From the NCBI RefSeq assembly GCF_002221505.1, contig NZ_CP011036.1, positions 2,790,001 to 2,854,000 on the forward strand: 64,000 bases of DNA, in the 5' to 3' direction. This document shows, one piece after another, positions 8,840 to 17,343 of this stretch. The notes beneath the pieces are model-generated. The model worked only from the letters and a program-made list of their open reading frames with translations. It was not told the DNA's origin and did not search any database. Position numbers and translations under genes: made by a program. Within the stretch, counting starts at the first letter, position 1. Each line of letters begins with the position of its first letter. Origin of the DNA: Pseudoalteromonas nigrifaciens (lineage in GTDB: Bacteria; Pseudomonadota; Gammaproteobacteria; Enterobacterales; Alteromonadaceae).

Positions 8840-11257
8840 CTAGCGCGATAACGTTTTTAAAATATCAGCAAATACACCAGCGGCTGTTACTGCCGAGCCT
8901 GCGCCATAGCCTCGTATAACAAATGGGCGTGGCTGATAATACTGACTTAAAATTGCTAATGCGTTTTCGCCATCACGAATATCGTAAAGTGCATGCTTTG
9001 CATCAACGGCTTCTATACCTACCTTACAGTGACCTTGCTTAATTGTGCCTACGTAACGCAGTACTTTACCCTCTGCGGCAGCACTTGCTATTCGGTCGTT
9101 AAAACCTGCGTTTAGGCTAGGGAGCTTTTCCATAAACGTATTTACATCATCGCCTTGTGCAAAACCGTGCGGTAATACCGACTCTACTTCAATGTCGCTT
9201 AGCTCTAGTGGCATCCCAGATTCGCGGGCAATAATTAATAGTTTTCGTGCTACGTCTGTCCCCGATAAGTCATCACGCGGATCAGGTTCAGTAAAGCCAC
9301 TTTCTTTAGCTTTAATTGTTGCCTCAGACAGTGACAAGCCATCTTGCAGCGCACCAAACATGTACGATAGCGAGCCTGATAAAATACCGCTAAATTCTAG
9401 TAACTCGTCTCCTGCACCAAATAACGATTTTAAGTTATCAAGTACCGGTAAACCGGCTCCTACATTGGTTTCGTATAAAAACTTACGGCCATTTTTTTGC
9501 GTTGCTGCAATTAAGTCTTGATAGTAAGCATACGAGCTTGTATTGGCCTTTTTATTTGCGGCTACGACATGGAAACCGGCATTTAAAAAGTCTACGTATT
9601 GCGCCGATAACGCATCTGACGAAGTACAATCAACTAATACTGGGTTTATTAAATGATTTTGCTGTACAAATTGTTCAACTAGTTTTAAATCAAAAGCTTG
9701 CTCTGATGCGCCAAGCTTTTGCTGCCAGTCATCAAAGGCAATACCTTCACTGTCTAAGTGTAGCTGGCGAGAGTTGGCAACCCCATAAAGCTTAAGTTTA
9801 ATATTGCGTTTTTCAAGCCAAGCTTGTTGACGCTCTAATTGCTCAATAAGCTCTTGACCTACTAAACCACACCCTAATAAAAACACGTCAATTGATGGAA
9901 TATGGGTAAAGAAATTCTCATGACAAACCTTTACAGCGCCATTACAACGTTCACCATCGATCACGGCCGAAATAGAACTTTCGGTAGAGTCTTGGGCTAT
10001 AGCTACAATATTTACTTGTGCTTGAGCAAGTGATGCAAAAAACTTAGCCGCTAAACCTTTGTGCGCACGCATATTATCGCCCACCAAAGTAACAATAGCT
10101 AAGTTACGCTTTACTTGTATTGGTTCAATTAAACCTGCTTGAGACTCTAATTTAAATGCGGTTTGCAGCGCTTCAAGTGCCAGCGCTAAATCGACCTCAT
10201 GAACACAAAAACTAATACTGAACTCACACGATGACTGGGTAATTAAAACAATCGACACATTATCAAGGGCAAGGGCATTAAATACTTTAGATGCCATCCC
10301 TACTTTACCTTTCATGCCCGGGCCCGACACGGTAAGCATTGCTAAATCTTGTAAACTTGATAGTGCTTTTACTGGCTCAGATGAAACGCTCTCGTTACTA
10401 ATAAGTGAGCCTTGTGCATTGGGGTTACGCGTGTTTTTAATTTCGCACGGTACACCCGCTTTAGCGCAGGGTAAAATTGTTTTAGGGTGTAATACTTTTG
10501 CACCAAAGTAAGAAAGCTCCATCGCTTCTTTATAAGATAAAAAATCAACTTTAGTGGCGGTTTTTATATAACGCGGATCAGCACTGTAAACACCATCTAC
10601 ATCAGTCCAAATTTGGCAAACATCGGCTTCTAAACAAGCTGCCGCAATTGCCGCAGAATAATCTGAGCCATTTCGGCCCAAAGTGGTTAGTTCGCCTTGC
10701 TCATTACTGGCAGTAAAACCGGGCATAATATAAATAGTTGCTGGTTGTTCTTTTAATACGGCTTGAAAGCGCACTTTACTGGCAACTAAGTCTGCCTCTG
10801 CATCTATGTAACCACCGGTTGATACTATGCAATTGGTCGCTTCAAGGTACTGCGCGTTTAAATCACCGAGTAAGCATTGCATTAACGACACACTAACGCG
10901 CTCACCAAAGCTAATAATAAAAGCACGTACTTGCTCAGGGCAGCATTTAATCAGTGATACACCATCAAGTTTATTTTTAAGCTCGGTAAAATTTGGCCAG
11001 TTTTCAATTTCACCATAGCCTTGCTCTACTGCTTTTTTTAACTCGTCACATCGATTTACCAGTGCTTGCCACAAGTGACTAAAGTCTTCACCCTGCTCAG
11101 CCGCTGAGGCTAATGCAACTAATGAATCTGTCATGCCACCGGGGGCTGAAAGCACTAATAACATTTCATCTTTTAATTGTGCTTTTGCCAGCACGGCAAC
11201 CATCTCTAAGCAAGCAAAGTCGGCAAGCGATGATCCGCCAAATTTTAAAACGCGCAT
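8840..11257 (-). CDS. thrA: Bifunctional aspartokinase / homoserine dehydrogenase I
   Basis: ThrA catalyses the first and third steps of the aspartate pathway. Residues about 1-290 are the aspartokinase domain (start [26 protein letters not shown] motif). About 300-460 form the paired ACT regulatory region. About 465-805 form the homoserine dehydrogenase ([13 protein letters not shown]ossmann start; [22 protein letters not shown]). The 805-residue length is close to E. coli ThrA (820). It is the first enzyme gene of the operon, behind the thrL attenuator, so threonine/isoleucine supply is expected to control it in addition to allosteric feedback. Confidence 0.97.
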   Translation of the reverse strand: MRVLKFGGSSLADFACLEMVAVLAKAQLKDEMLLVLSAPGGMTDSLVALASAAEQGEDFSHLWQALVNRCDELKKAVEQGYGEIENWPNFTELKNKLDGVSLIKCCPEQVRAFIISFGERVSVSLMQCLLGDLNAQYLEATNCIVSTGGYIDAEADLVASKVRFQAVLKEQPATIYIMPGFTASNEQGELTTLGRNGSDYSAAIAAACLEADVCQIWTDVDGVYSADPRYIKTATKVDFLSYKEAMELSYFGAKVLHPKTILPCAKAGVPCEIKNTRNPNAQGSLISNESVSSEPVKALSSLQDLAMLTVSGPGMKGKVGMASKVFNALALDNVSIVLITQSSCEFSISFCVHEVDLALALEALQTAFKLESQAGLIEPIQVKRNLAIVTLVGDNMRAHKGLAAKFFASLAQAQVNIVAIAQDSTESSISAVIDGERCNGAVKVCHENFFTHIPSIDVFLLGCGLVGQELIEQLERQQAWLEKRNIKLKLYGVANSRQLHLDSEGIAFDDWQQKLGASEQAFDLKLVEQFVQQNHLINPVLVDCTSSDALSAQYVDFLNAGFHVVAANKKANTSSYAYYQDLIAATQKNGRKFLYETNVGAGLPVLDNLKSLFGAGDELLEFSGILSGSLSYMFGALQDGLSLSEATIKAKESGFTEPDPRDDLSGTDVARKLLIIARESGMPLELSDIEVESVLPHGFAQGDDVNTFMEKLPSLNAGFNDRIASAAAEGKVLRYVGTIKQGHCKVGIEAVDAKHALYDIRDGENALAILSQYYQPRPFVIRGYGAGSAVTAAGVFADILKTLSR

Positions 11258-11285
11258 TTTTTATGTTTCCTCATTCCATAAAACG

Positions 11286-11321
11286 AAAAAAGGCCTGGGT
11301 TCTAAGTGAACACAGGCCTTT
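11286..11321 (-). terminator. thr operon attenuator (leader terminator)
   Basis: On the minus strand an AAGGCCTG/CAGGCCTT stem, extended by a GTTC/GAAC inner stem across one mismatch, is followed by six T. It lies between the leader peptide and thrA. Together with the Thr/Ile-rich leader this is the classic thr attenuation layout. A TAGGTC segment just after the leader stop can pair with GGCCTG of the hairpin using G-T pairs, a possible antiterminator. Confidence 0.88.
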
Positions 11322-11346
11322 AAATTTGTTGCACCGACCTATGCCA

Positions 11347-11406
11347 CTATCCAGTTAGGATGATGGTTGTAATAATAATGGTCGCTGCAAGACTAAATGT
11401 TTTCAT
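11347..11406 (-). CDS. thrL: thr operon leader peptide
   Basis: A 19-residue ORF on the minus strand reads MKTFSLAATIIITTIILTG. Ten of its 19 residues are Thr or Ile (five each), clustered in the middle. This is the signature of the threonine-operon leader peptide (compare E. coli ThrL). It ends with TAG 26 bp before the attenuator hairpin and lies about 90 bp upstream of thrA. Ribosome stalling at these codons when Thr-tRNA or Ile-tRNA is scarce should favour antitermination. No strong Shine-Dalgarno is visible. Confidence 0.9.
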   Translation of the reverse strand: MKTFSLAATIIITTIILTG

Positions 11407-11486
11407 AGCTTAAGACTGCCTTAACACAGGCTATACTGTCAACCCTCATTAAGAAGATAAAACAGTCTTTTTTTTCATCTTAACTT

Positions 11487-11855
11487 CTAGTAAATGCCAA
11501 ATTTATGCAAAATATTATTAAGTATTATTTTGCCAACTGGCTTTTCGATAAACCCTATAACACCTAATTGTGCTACGCGCTGCTGCATTTGCTGTTGAAT
11601 ATCTGCCGAAATGACTAATACAAAACACTCCATTTTTTCTGCTTTAATATGCTCCAACACCTGCACACCATCGAGTATCGGCATAGTTAAATCGAGGCAA
11701 ACTAAATCAAAATGTTGTTCTTTCAATAACGCTAACGCATCTACTCCATTTATCGCTTGGCGTATATCGGCGGTTATACAGTCATTTAAGCAACGTATCA
11801 CTTGTTTGCGGGCTACTGCTGAATCGTCACAAACTAAAATAGAAAAGTTCATCAT
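11487..11855 (-). CDS. Single-domain response regulator (CheY-like receiver)
   Basis: The 122-residue protein is a lone receiver domain. It has the acidic pair in VCDDSAVARK (D10/D11), the phospho-acceptor Asp in LVCLDLTMPILDG, the conserved Ser in VLVISAD and the Lys in FIEKPVG. There is no output domain, so it must act through protein-protein contact, as CheY or phosphorelay intermediates do. No kinase gene is adjacent. Two consecutive ATGs make the start ambiguous by one codon. Confidence 0.85.
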   Translation of the reverse strand: MMNFSILVCDDSAVARKQVIRCLNDCITADIRQAINGVDALALLKEQHFDLVCLDLTMPILDGVQVLEHIKAEKMECFVLVISADIQQQMQQRVAQLGVIGFIEKPVGKIILNNILHKFGIY

Positions 11856-12325
11856 GAAAACCAGTTACTAAGGCGATGCATTAAAGCCAGCATAAAAACA
11901 ACCTCTCGTTCAGCCAAACTTAAAGCCGAAAAACTTCAAAAATATCGAGCTTCACTATAACTGAATTAATGTAAAATACACTAGGGCGTGTTAATTTTTC
12001 AAAATTGAAATTTATTCAACCAAGAGTTATTTATATTTGGCCTAGCCTGCGCATTATCAAACCCAGCATTAAACTATAGTGTAATGCAAAAAGCTAAACG
12101 CTAAATACATATGCACTTAGTTTTAAACGGCCTGTATAAAAGTGTAGCAACTTATTGCGCAACAAGTGCGCAGCGACAGCAAGCAAGATTACACATACTC
12201 AATTATGACTGCGCTCCTTAAAACAACTTGCTATTTTTTAAATATGCCACAATAAAATCAGCCATTTCGAGATACTGATTTTATTGCTATGATTGTGCAA
12301 ATTTTTCAAATGGATCTGTATTCCT
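11856..12325. other. Divergent intergenic region, 470 bp, no gene recognised
   Basis: This AT-rich stretch separates the receiver gene from rdgC. It must hold both promoters, but I find no convincing -35/-10 pair. Small symmetries occur (TTTCAA/TTGAAA with a 2-nt gap near 12000, and two TGCGCA-type hexamers near 12160). I see no ORF with a good ribosome binding site, no tRNA and no recognisable small RNA. Confidence 0.6.
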
Positions 12326-13237
12326 ATGTGGTTTAGTAACCTTATATGTTATCGCTTTAAACAAGATGTTTCGTATACACAAGAAGATTTTGACAAAGCA
12401 TTAGAGCAAGACTTATTTCGTCCATGTACGGGCCAAGAGCTGGCTACATTTGGCTGGACAAAAGCGTTTGGGAAACACGGCGAAACTTTATCGCATTTTT
12501 CACAAAAAAGTATTTTAGTTTGCGCTAAGCGCGAAGAAAAAGTATTACCTGCATCGGTTATAAATGAGCTAGTTGCAGAAAAAGTCGATTTAATTGAAGC
12601 TGAAGAAAATCGCCCAGTTAAAAAGAAAGAAAAAGACGAATTAAAAGAAAACATTTTACATACACTGCTACCACAAGCATTTAAAAAGTCGAGCTTACAG
12701 TTTGCATTTATTGACCAAGAAAACGGCTGGGTTGTGGTTAATAGCGGCAGTTTTAACAAAGCCGAAGAGTTACTCGCACTTTTGCGTAAATCATTAGGCA
12801 CACTGCCTTTAGTACCTGCATTTGCCAATTACGACCTAGATGTATTTTTAACCGACTGGTTAACTAACTTCAGCACGCCTGAAGGCTTTGCAATTGGCTC
12901 AGATGCAGAGCTAGAAGAAGCAGATGATAGTGGCGCGCAAGTTAAGCTTAAAGGCCACGACCTATCGTGCGACGAAGTTAAATCGCACCTTGAAACCGGT
13001 AAACGTGTTACTAAGCTTGCACTTGATTGGCAAGAACGCGTTAAGTTTATGCTGCAAAACGACGGTTCTATTAAGCGTTTAAGCTACAGCGATACCTTAA
13101 AAGAAGAAAATGCTGATATTCCAAAAGAAGACATGGCAGTAAAACTCGATGCTGACTTTATTTTAGCTTCAGAAGAAATTAAACAGCTACTTGAAGAGCT
13201 AACTCAAGGCTTAGGCGATATAGACGACTTAGCTTAA
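12326..13237 (+). CDS. rdgC: Recombination-associated protein RdgC
   Basis: RdgC is a ring-forming, non-specific DNA-binding protein that limits RecA-mediated recombination. Starting at the ATG at 12326 gives MWFSNLICYRF and 303 residues, the same length as E. coli RdgC. A longer frame opens with TTG 11 codons upstream but lacks homology there. Conserved blocks include CARKEEK-like (here CAKREEKVLPASVI), HTLLPQAF, TLALDWQERVKF-like (here TKLALDWQERVKFM) and FDADFIL-like (here LDADFIL) near the C-terminus. It is monocistronic with a terminator downstream. Confidence 0.95.
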   Translation: MWFSNLICYRFKQDVSYTQEDFDKALEQDLFRPCTGQELATFGWTKAFGKHGETLSHFSQKSILVCAKREEKVLPASVINELVAEKVDLIEAEENRPVKKKEKDELKENILHTLLPQAFKKSSLQFAFIDQENGWVVVNSGSFNKAEELLALLRKSLGTLPLVPAFANYDLDVFLTDWLTNFSTPEGFAIGSDAELEEADDSGAQVKLKGHDLSCDEVKSHLETGKRVTKLALDWQERVKFMLQNDGSIKRLSYSDTLKEENADIPKEDMAVKLDADFILASEEIKQLLEELTQGLGDIDDLA

Positions 13238-13262
13238 GCGCTAACCCTTGCTAAGTTAAGCC

Positions 13263-13292
13263 AAAAAAAGCACGATTTAATCGTGCTTTTTT
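13263..13292. terminator. Bidirectional terminator between rdgC and the HDOD gene
   Basis: A near-perfect hairpin (AAAAAGCACGATT/AATCGTGCTTTTT) is flanked by A and T runs. It serves two convergent genes. Confidence 0.9.
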
Positions 13293-13313
13293 ACACTCAC
13301 TACTTAATTACTA

Positions 13314-14153
13314 TTAGCAAAACATCTCTTTTATATCGTCAACCATAGCGTGATACTCATCGCTGGTGAAAAGCTGCATAGAAGGAATAATTCCTTTGTT
13401 AATATAAACCTGTAGCGCGGCCGACTTATCTGACACTTGTAGCGTGCCCTCTAAAATTGCACCAATCCTAATAAAATCAATATAGCTTACCTGCTCAGGG
13501 CGATGACTGGCATCAGCCCAGTTTTGCGCCACATCAACAAATTCATCAGGAAACTCCCACGCTTTCATTATAGAGCCACCAATTTTACCATTGAGCTTTT
13601 GAATTGCATGGGCTAAAAAGCTAGGATTAGCAAATACCTCAGGATGGCGTTCGGCTTCGGTTAAAATGGGTAATACACCAATATTATAAATTAATGATGC
13701 CAAGGTAATCGAATCTCTATTTAAAGAGTTTTGCTTATTATTCTTTAAGTAAAATTCCATTAATGCAATTGAGTGACTCGCTACTATTAACGTTTTTTGC
13801 CACGCTTTGCCCATGTAACCTTTAATTAGCTCGTTGTTAGATACAAACAATTGCTCCATTGCCATAGCCGTTGCAATATTTTTAATTTGTCGTAAGCCTA
13901 TGCGAGTAACTGCTTGATGTAAGTTAGATACCTTAACTGAGCGCCCCATAATTGCACTGTTAGCTACTTTAATCATACGGGCTGTTAGTGCTGGATCATG
14001 TGCAATCACATCGGCCATTTGCATCAAGTTTACGTCATTATTATCAGCAGCTTGGCGCACTTTAATTGCTACTTCAGGTAAAGTAGGCAGCACCAAAGTG
14101 TCGTTATTTATTCTATCAATCAAAATTGTTAACAATGCATTTTCAGTAGACAT
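13314..14153 (-). CDS. HDOD domain-containing protein
   Basis: The 279-residue protein is a single HDOD domain, a HD-phosphohydrolase-related fold without the catalytic HD pair, found in signalling proteins. Typical segments are LPTLPEVAIKVRQ, HDPALTARMIKVANSA and the IGLRQIKNIA helix. No receiver, GGDEF or EAL domain is attached. Family members often work in motility, second-messenger or stress signalling, but nothing here identifies a specific role. Confidence 0.85.
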   Translation of the reverse strand: MSTENALLTILIDRINNDTLVLPTLPEVAIKVRQAADNNDVNLMQMADVIAHDPALTARMIKVANSAIMGRSVKVSNLHQAVTRIGLRQIKNIATAMAMEQLFVSNNELIKGYMGKAWQKTLIVASHSIALMEFYLKNNKQNSLNRDSITLASLIYNIGVLPILTEAERHPEVFANPSFLAHAIQKLNGKIGGSIMKAWEFPDEFVDVAQNWADASHRPEQVSYIDFIRIGAILEGTLQVSDKSAALQVYINKGIIPSMQLFTSDEYHAMVDDIKEMFC

Positions 14154-14436
14154 AACATCCCTATGATTAGTTATTTATAAGCTAAAACAAGCCTTATATT
14201 GTTGTTATTATATGCTTTAGTATTACTTAACTTATAGTTAAAGCTAACAAAACTACATAAATTTATTTTTTATTTACTATTTAACATCAGTTAATTACAC
14301 CTCTAACGCCTAAAACTTGCTATTTACCACGGTGTTTTGCTTTAATGCAGTCACTATAAGGCAGTATTTTTAAGATAGTAAGCGCCTTAGCGAACTGCAT
14401 ACAAATAATAAATCTTACTTTTAAATAGGCAAAATA

Positions 14437-16131
14437 ATGAATTTAAATAAAATTAGCCAAGCAATTATGCTCTCCGGCATCGTTTTTCTTAGTGCTTGTT
14501 CAGAGCAAGCCCCTTCTTCTAGTAATAAAACGGCTGTTAAAACAGAGCAAGTAAAGCCAGTAGGTCCAACACTTATAAATACCGATAAACAACGTTTAGA
14601 CATTTACACTGACTTTAGCTTACAAACTGATTTATCACATTTAAGTGATAACCAAAAAGCTATGGTGGCAAAGCTTATAGATGCTTCAATAATTATGGAT
14701 GATTTATTTTGGCAGCAAGCGTTTGGTGAAAATAAAGAGTCATTTTTAGCTAAACTAGCTGATGACAAAGTGCGTAAATTTGCCGACATAAACTACGGTC
14801 CATGGGATCGTTTAAACGGCGATAAAGTGTTTTTATCAAGCTATAAAGAAAAAGCAACTGGTGCACAGTTTTACCCTGCAGATATAACTAAAGAAGAGTT
14901 AAATAAAGCTGATCTTGCAGATAAAAATGGGCTTTACTCTATTATTAAACGTGATGAGCAAGGTAACCTTTACAGCGTGCCATACTCTAAAGAGTACGCA
15001 ACCGAGCTTTTAGAGGCTGCTAACTTGCTACGTGAAGCAAGTAAACTAGCAGACGATAAAGAGTTTGCTAACTATTTAAACCTTCGTGCAGACGCGCTAC
15101 TAAACGATGACTTTCAAGCGTCTGATTTTGCGTGGATGGATATGAAAAATAACCCAGTAGATGTGGTTATTGGTCCAATTGAAACTTATGAAGACCAATT
15201 GTTTGGTTACCGTGCTGCTTATGAGTCTTATGTATTAATTAAAGATTTAGCATGGAGCGAACGCCTGGCTAAATTTGCTGCCTTTTTACCTGAGCTACAA
15301 AAAGGCTTACCGGTTGATGATAAATACAAACAAGAAGTTCCGGGATCAGACGCCGACCTAAATGCCTACGACGTTGTTTACTATGCAGGGCACTCAAATG
15401 CGGGCAGTAAAACCATTGCAATAAACTTACCAAACGACGAGCAAGTACAGCTTGAAAAAGGCACGCGCCGTTTACAACTTAAAAATGCTATGCGCGCTAA
15501 GTTTGACAAAATTTTAGTACCAATTGCAGAGCAACTTATTGTGCCTGAGCAACGTAAGCATATTACCTTTGATGCATTTTTTGCTAATACCATGTTCCAT
15601 GAAGTAGCTCATGGCTTAGGCATTAAAAATACCCTTACTGGTAAGGGTACTGTGCGCCAATCATTACAAGAACACGCCAGTGCGCTAGAGGAAGGTAAAG
15701 CCGATATTTTAGGTTTATACATGATTGAGCAACTACTTAAAAAAGGCGAAATTACTGAAGGTACACTAGAGGATTACTACACCACCTTTATGGCTGGTAT
15801 ATTCCGCTCAGTACGTTTTGGTGCATCTAGTGCTCATGGTAAAGCGAATATGATCCGCTTTAACTTTTTTGCTCAAGAAGGTGCTTTTTCTAAAAATGAA
15901 GCCGGTTTATACCGTGTAAATATGGAAAAAATGAGCCATGCTATGGCTAAATTATCGCGCTTAATTTTAACCATTCAAGGTGATGGCGACTATCAAAAAG
16001 TAGATCAGCTTATTGCTACGCACGGTAATATTAAAGCAGAGCTAGCAGAGGATTTAGAAAAGCTAAGCCAAGCTAATATTCCGGTTGATGTTACTTTTAA
16101 ACAAGGCAAAGCAGTGTTGGGCCTTAAATAG
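14437..16131 (+). CDS. Lipoprotein peptidase of the M49 (dipeptidyl-peptidase III) family, HEXXH type
   Basis: DPP III enzymes cleave dipeptides from the N-terminus of short peptides. The 564-residue protein begins with a lipoprotein signal (LSAC lipobox, Cys21), so it is predicted to be anchored in the envelope. The zinc motif is HEVAH (residues 388-392), and a second motif of the M49 type, EEGKADILGLY (from about 418), follows about 30 residues later. Classical M49 enzymes carry HEXXGH; here there is a five-residue HEXXH, a variant I recall from the Caldithrix abyssi DPP III. The gene is monocistronic with a strong terminator downstream. The exact substrate is unknown. Confidence 0.82.
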   Translation: MNLNKISQAIMLSGIVFLSACSEQAPSSSNKTAVKTEQVKPVGPTLINTDKQRLDIYTDFSLQTDLSHLSDNQKAMVAKLIDASIIMDDLFWQQAFGENKESFLAKLADDKVRKFADINYGPWDRLNGDKVFLSSYKEKATGAQFYPADITKEELNKADLADKNGLYSIIKRDEQGNLYSVPYSKEYATELLEAANLLREASKLADDKEFANYLNLRADALLNDDFQASDFAWMDMKNNPVDVVIGPIETYEDQLFGYRAAYESYVLIKDLAWSERLAKFAAFLPELQKGLPVDDKYKQEVPGSDADLNAYDVVYYAGHSNAGSKTIAINLPNDEQVQLEKGTRRLQLKNAMRAKFDKILVPIAEQLIVPEQRKHITFDAFFANTMFHEVAHGLGIKNTLTGKGTVRQSLQEHASALEEGKADILGLYMIEQLLKKGEITEGTLEDYYTTFMAGIFRSVRFGASSAHGKANMIRFNFFAQEGAFSKNEAGLYRVNMEKMSHAMAKLSRLILTIQGDGDYQKVDQLIATHGNIKAELAEDLEKLSQANIPVDVTFKQGKAVLGLK

Positions 16132-16176
16132 TTTATAGCCTGTTTACTACCTAAAATAGCCTAGTAAATAAAAACT

Positions 16177-16213
16177 AAAAAAGCGTTACAGCTCAAAACT
16201 GTAACGCTTTTTT
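16177..16213. terminator. Bidirectional terminator after the M49 peptidase gene
   Basis: A 15-bp stem (AAAAAAGCGTTACAG/CTGTAACGCTTTTTT) with a 7-nt loop lies between convergent genes. Confidence 0.92.
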
Positions 16214-16272
16214 ATTGAGTTAAAAGTGCTCGGTGTCGTTATTTAAGCTAAACGCTAATTATTTAGTAATAA

Positions 16273-16806
16273 TTACTTAGCAGTAATAACGCTGCGCACT
16301 ACAGGCTCTAAACTACTCATTCCCCAATGCTTTCCCTTTGCTAGAGCCGATTCAATATCAAGCCCTTCTGCATGAGCAGAAATAGCCATTAAAGCCCCTA
16401 CTCTATTGCTACTAGCACAATGTAACAGCACAGGTTCGCCGTTTAGCTCTGCCATTATTTTAGCCAGCTTTTGTGCGTTTTCAACGCTAACATCTTGCGC
16501 GCCAGCAATTGGCAATGCGTGATACTGCATCCCTAACGAAGCCACCAACTGGGCTTCATCCCAGTCTTGCTCGTTTTCGCCACGTAAATTAATTACGTGC
16601 TTTACTCCAGCATTAGCGAGTTGTTTAAGCTGCTCGCTCGTAGGTTGTGCCGCAGACAACGTTTGATTTTCGTGAATAACTAAATTACGCACATCGCTAG
16701 TTTTAACTGCTGTAATATTAATAGACTGCTCTTTTGCAAACGCTGCGCCTGTAGTTAATAGCGCAGTGATAAATAATGCATTGGCAAACAACTTAATATG
16801 TCTCAT
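16273..16806 (-). CDS. Periplasmic DUF442/tyrosine-phosphatase-like protein
   Basis: The 177-residue protein has a Sec signal peptide (cleavage probably after AAFA). Its domain matches the DUF442 / beta-lactamase-hydrolase-like phosphatase family: VKHVINLRGENEQ, then the catalytic-loop-like HCASSNRVGAL with Cys and Arg in the phosphatase P-loop position. A periplasmic location is unusual for a phosphatase-like fold. The substrate is unknown. It lies 27 bp downstream of a HIT-family gene on the same strand, so the two may be co-transcribed. Confidence 0.78.
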   Translation of the reverse strand: MRHIKLFANALFITALLTTGAAFAKEQSINITAVKTSDVRNLVIHENQTLSAAQPTSEQLKQLANAGVKHVINLRGENEQDWDEAQLVASLGMQYHALPIAGAQDVSVENAQKLAKIMAELNGEPVLLHCASSNRVGALMAISAHAEGLDIESALAKGKHWGMSSLEPVVRSVITAK

Positions 16807-16833
16807 CTTGGCTCTCTCTATAAAGTTTTAGAA

Positions 16834-17235
16834 TTAAAAGTGGGCTTTTATTTTTGCTATTTTCTCGTCTTCATATGGCACTGCCGGGTGTTTACCCCAT
16901 ACTGGCGCAGGCCAAGCGGCATCGCTAGTAAAACGCGCAATATGATGAATATGTAATTGCGGCACCATATTACCAAGCGCCGCCACGTTTAATTTATCGG
17001 GATTAAATACCCGCATTAATAAATGACTCAATTTTGCCGACTCGCGCAAATAAGTAACTTGCTCATCCTCGCTCAAGTCAATTATCTCTTTTAAACCGGC
17101 TTTTTTTGGCACCAAAATAAACCAGGGGTACTGGCTATCGTTCAATAGTAATACTTTACACAGCGGCCAATCGGCAAGCTCTATACAATCGCGCTTAAGC
17201 TCTGGGGCTAGTTCAAATGTGGGGTGGGTCATCAT
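16834..17235 (-). CDS. HIT family protein
   Basis: HIT proteins are nucleotide hydrolases or transferases with a His triad. The 133-residue protein has the motif QLHIHHIAR at about residues 91-99 and a WFILVPKK strand typical of the fold. The sequence resembles the small HIT proteins of marine gammaproteobacteria whose substrate is not established. Two ATG codons at the N-terminus leave a one-codon uncertainty. Confidence 0.85.
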   Translation of the reverse strand: MMTHPTFELAPELKRDCIELADWPLCKVLLLNDSQYPWFILVPKKAGLKEIIDLSEDEQVTYLRESAKLSHLLMRVFNPDKLNVAALGNMVPQLHIHHIARFTSDAAWPAPVWGKHPAVPYEDEKIAKIKAHF

Positions 17236-17343
17236 AGTGTCCTACTTTGTCTTTAATAATTACCACTTTATAGCATTTAGTTGCAGTTGCACACGCTTGG
17301 CTTTACCATTCTAAGCAATATTTATTAAAGCGAAGGCAACCCT

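Noticed and set aside
11437..11442. TTGACA on the minus strand upstream of thrL, taken as a -35 element.
   Set aside because: No -10 hexamer lies at 16-18 bp spacing, and the implied transcription start would fall on the leader ATG.
11985..12015. AGGGCGTG sequence in the rdgC upstream region as an insertion-sequence end.
   Set aside because: No partner inverted repeat, target duplication or transposase remnant was seen.
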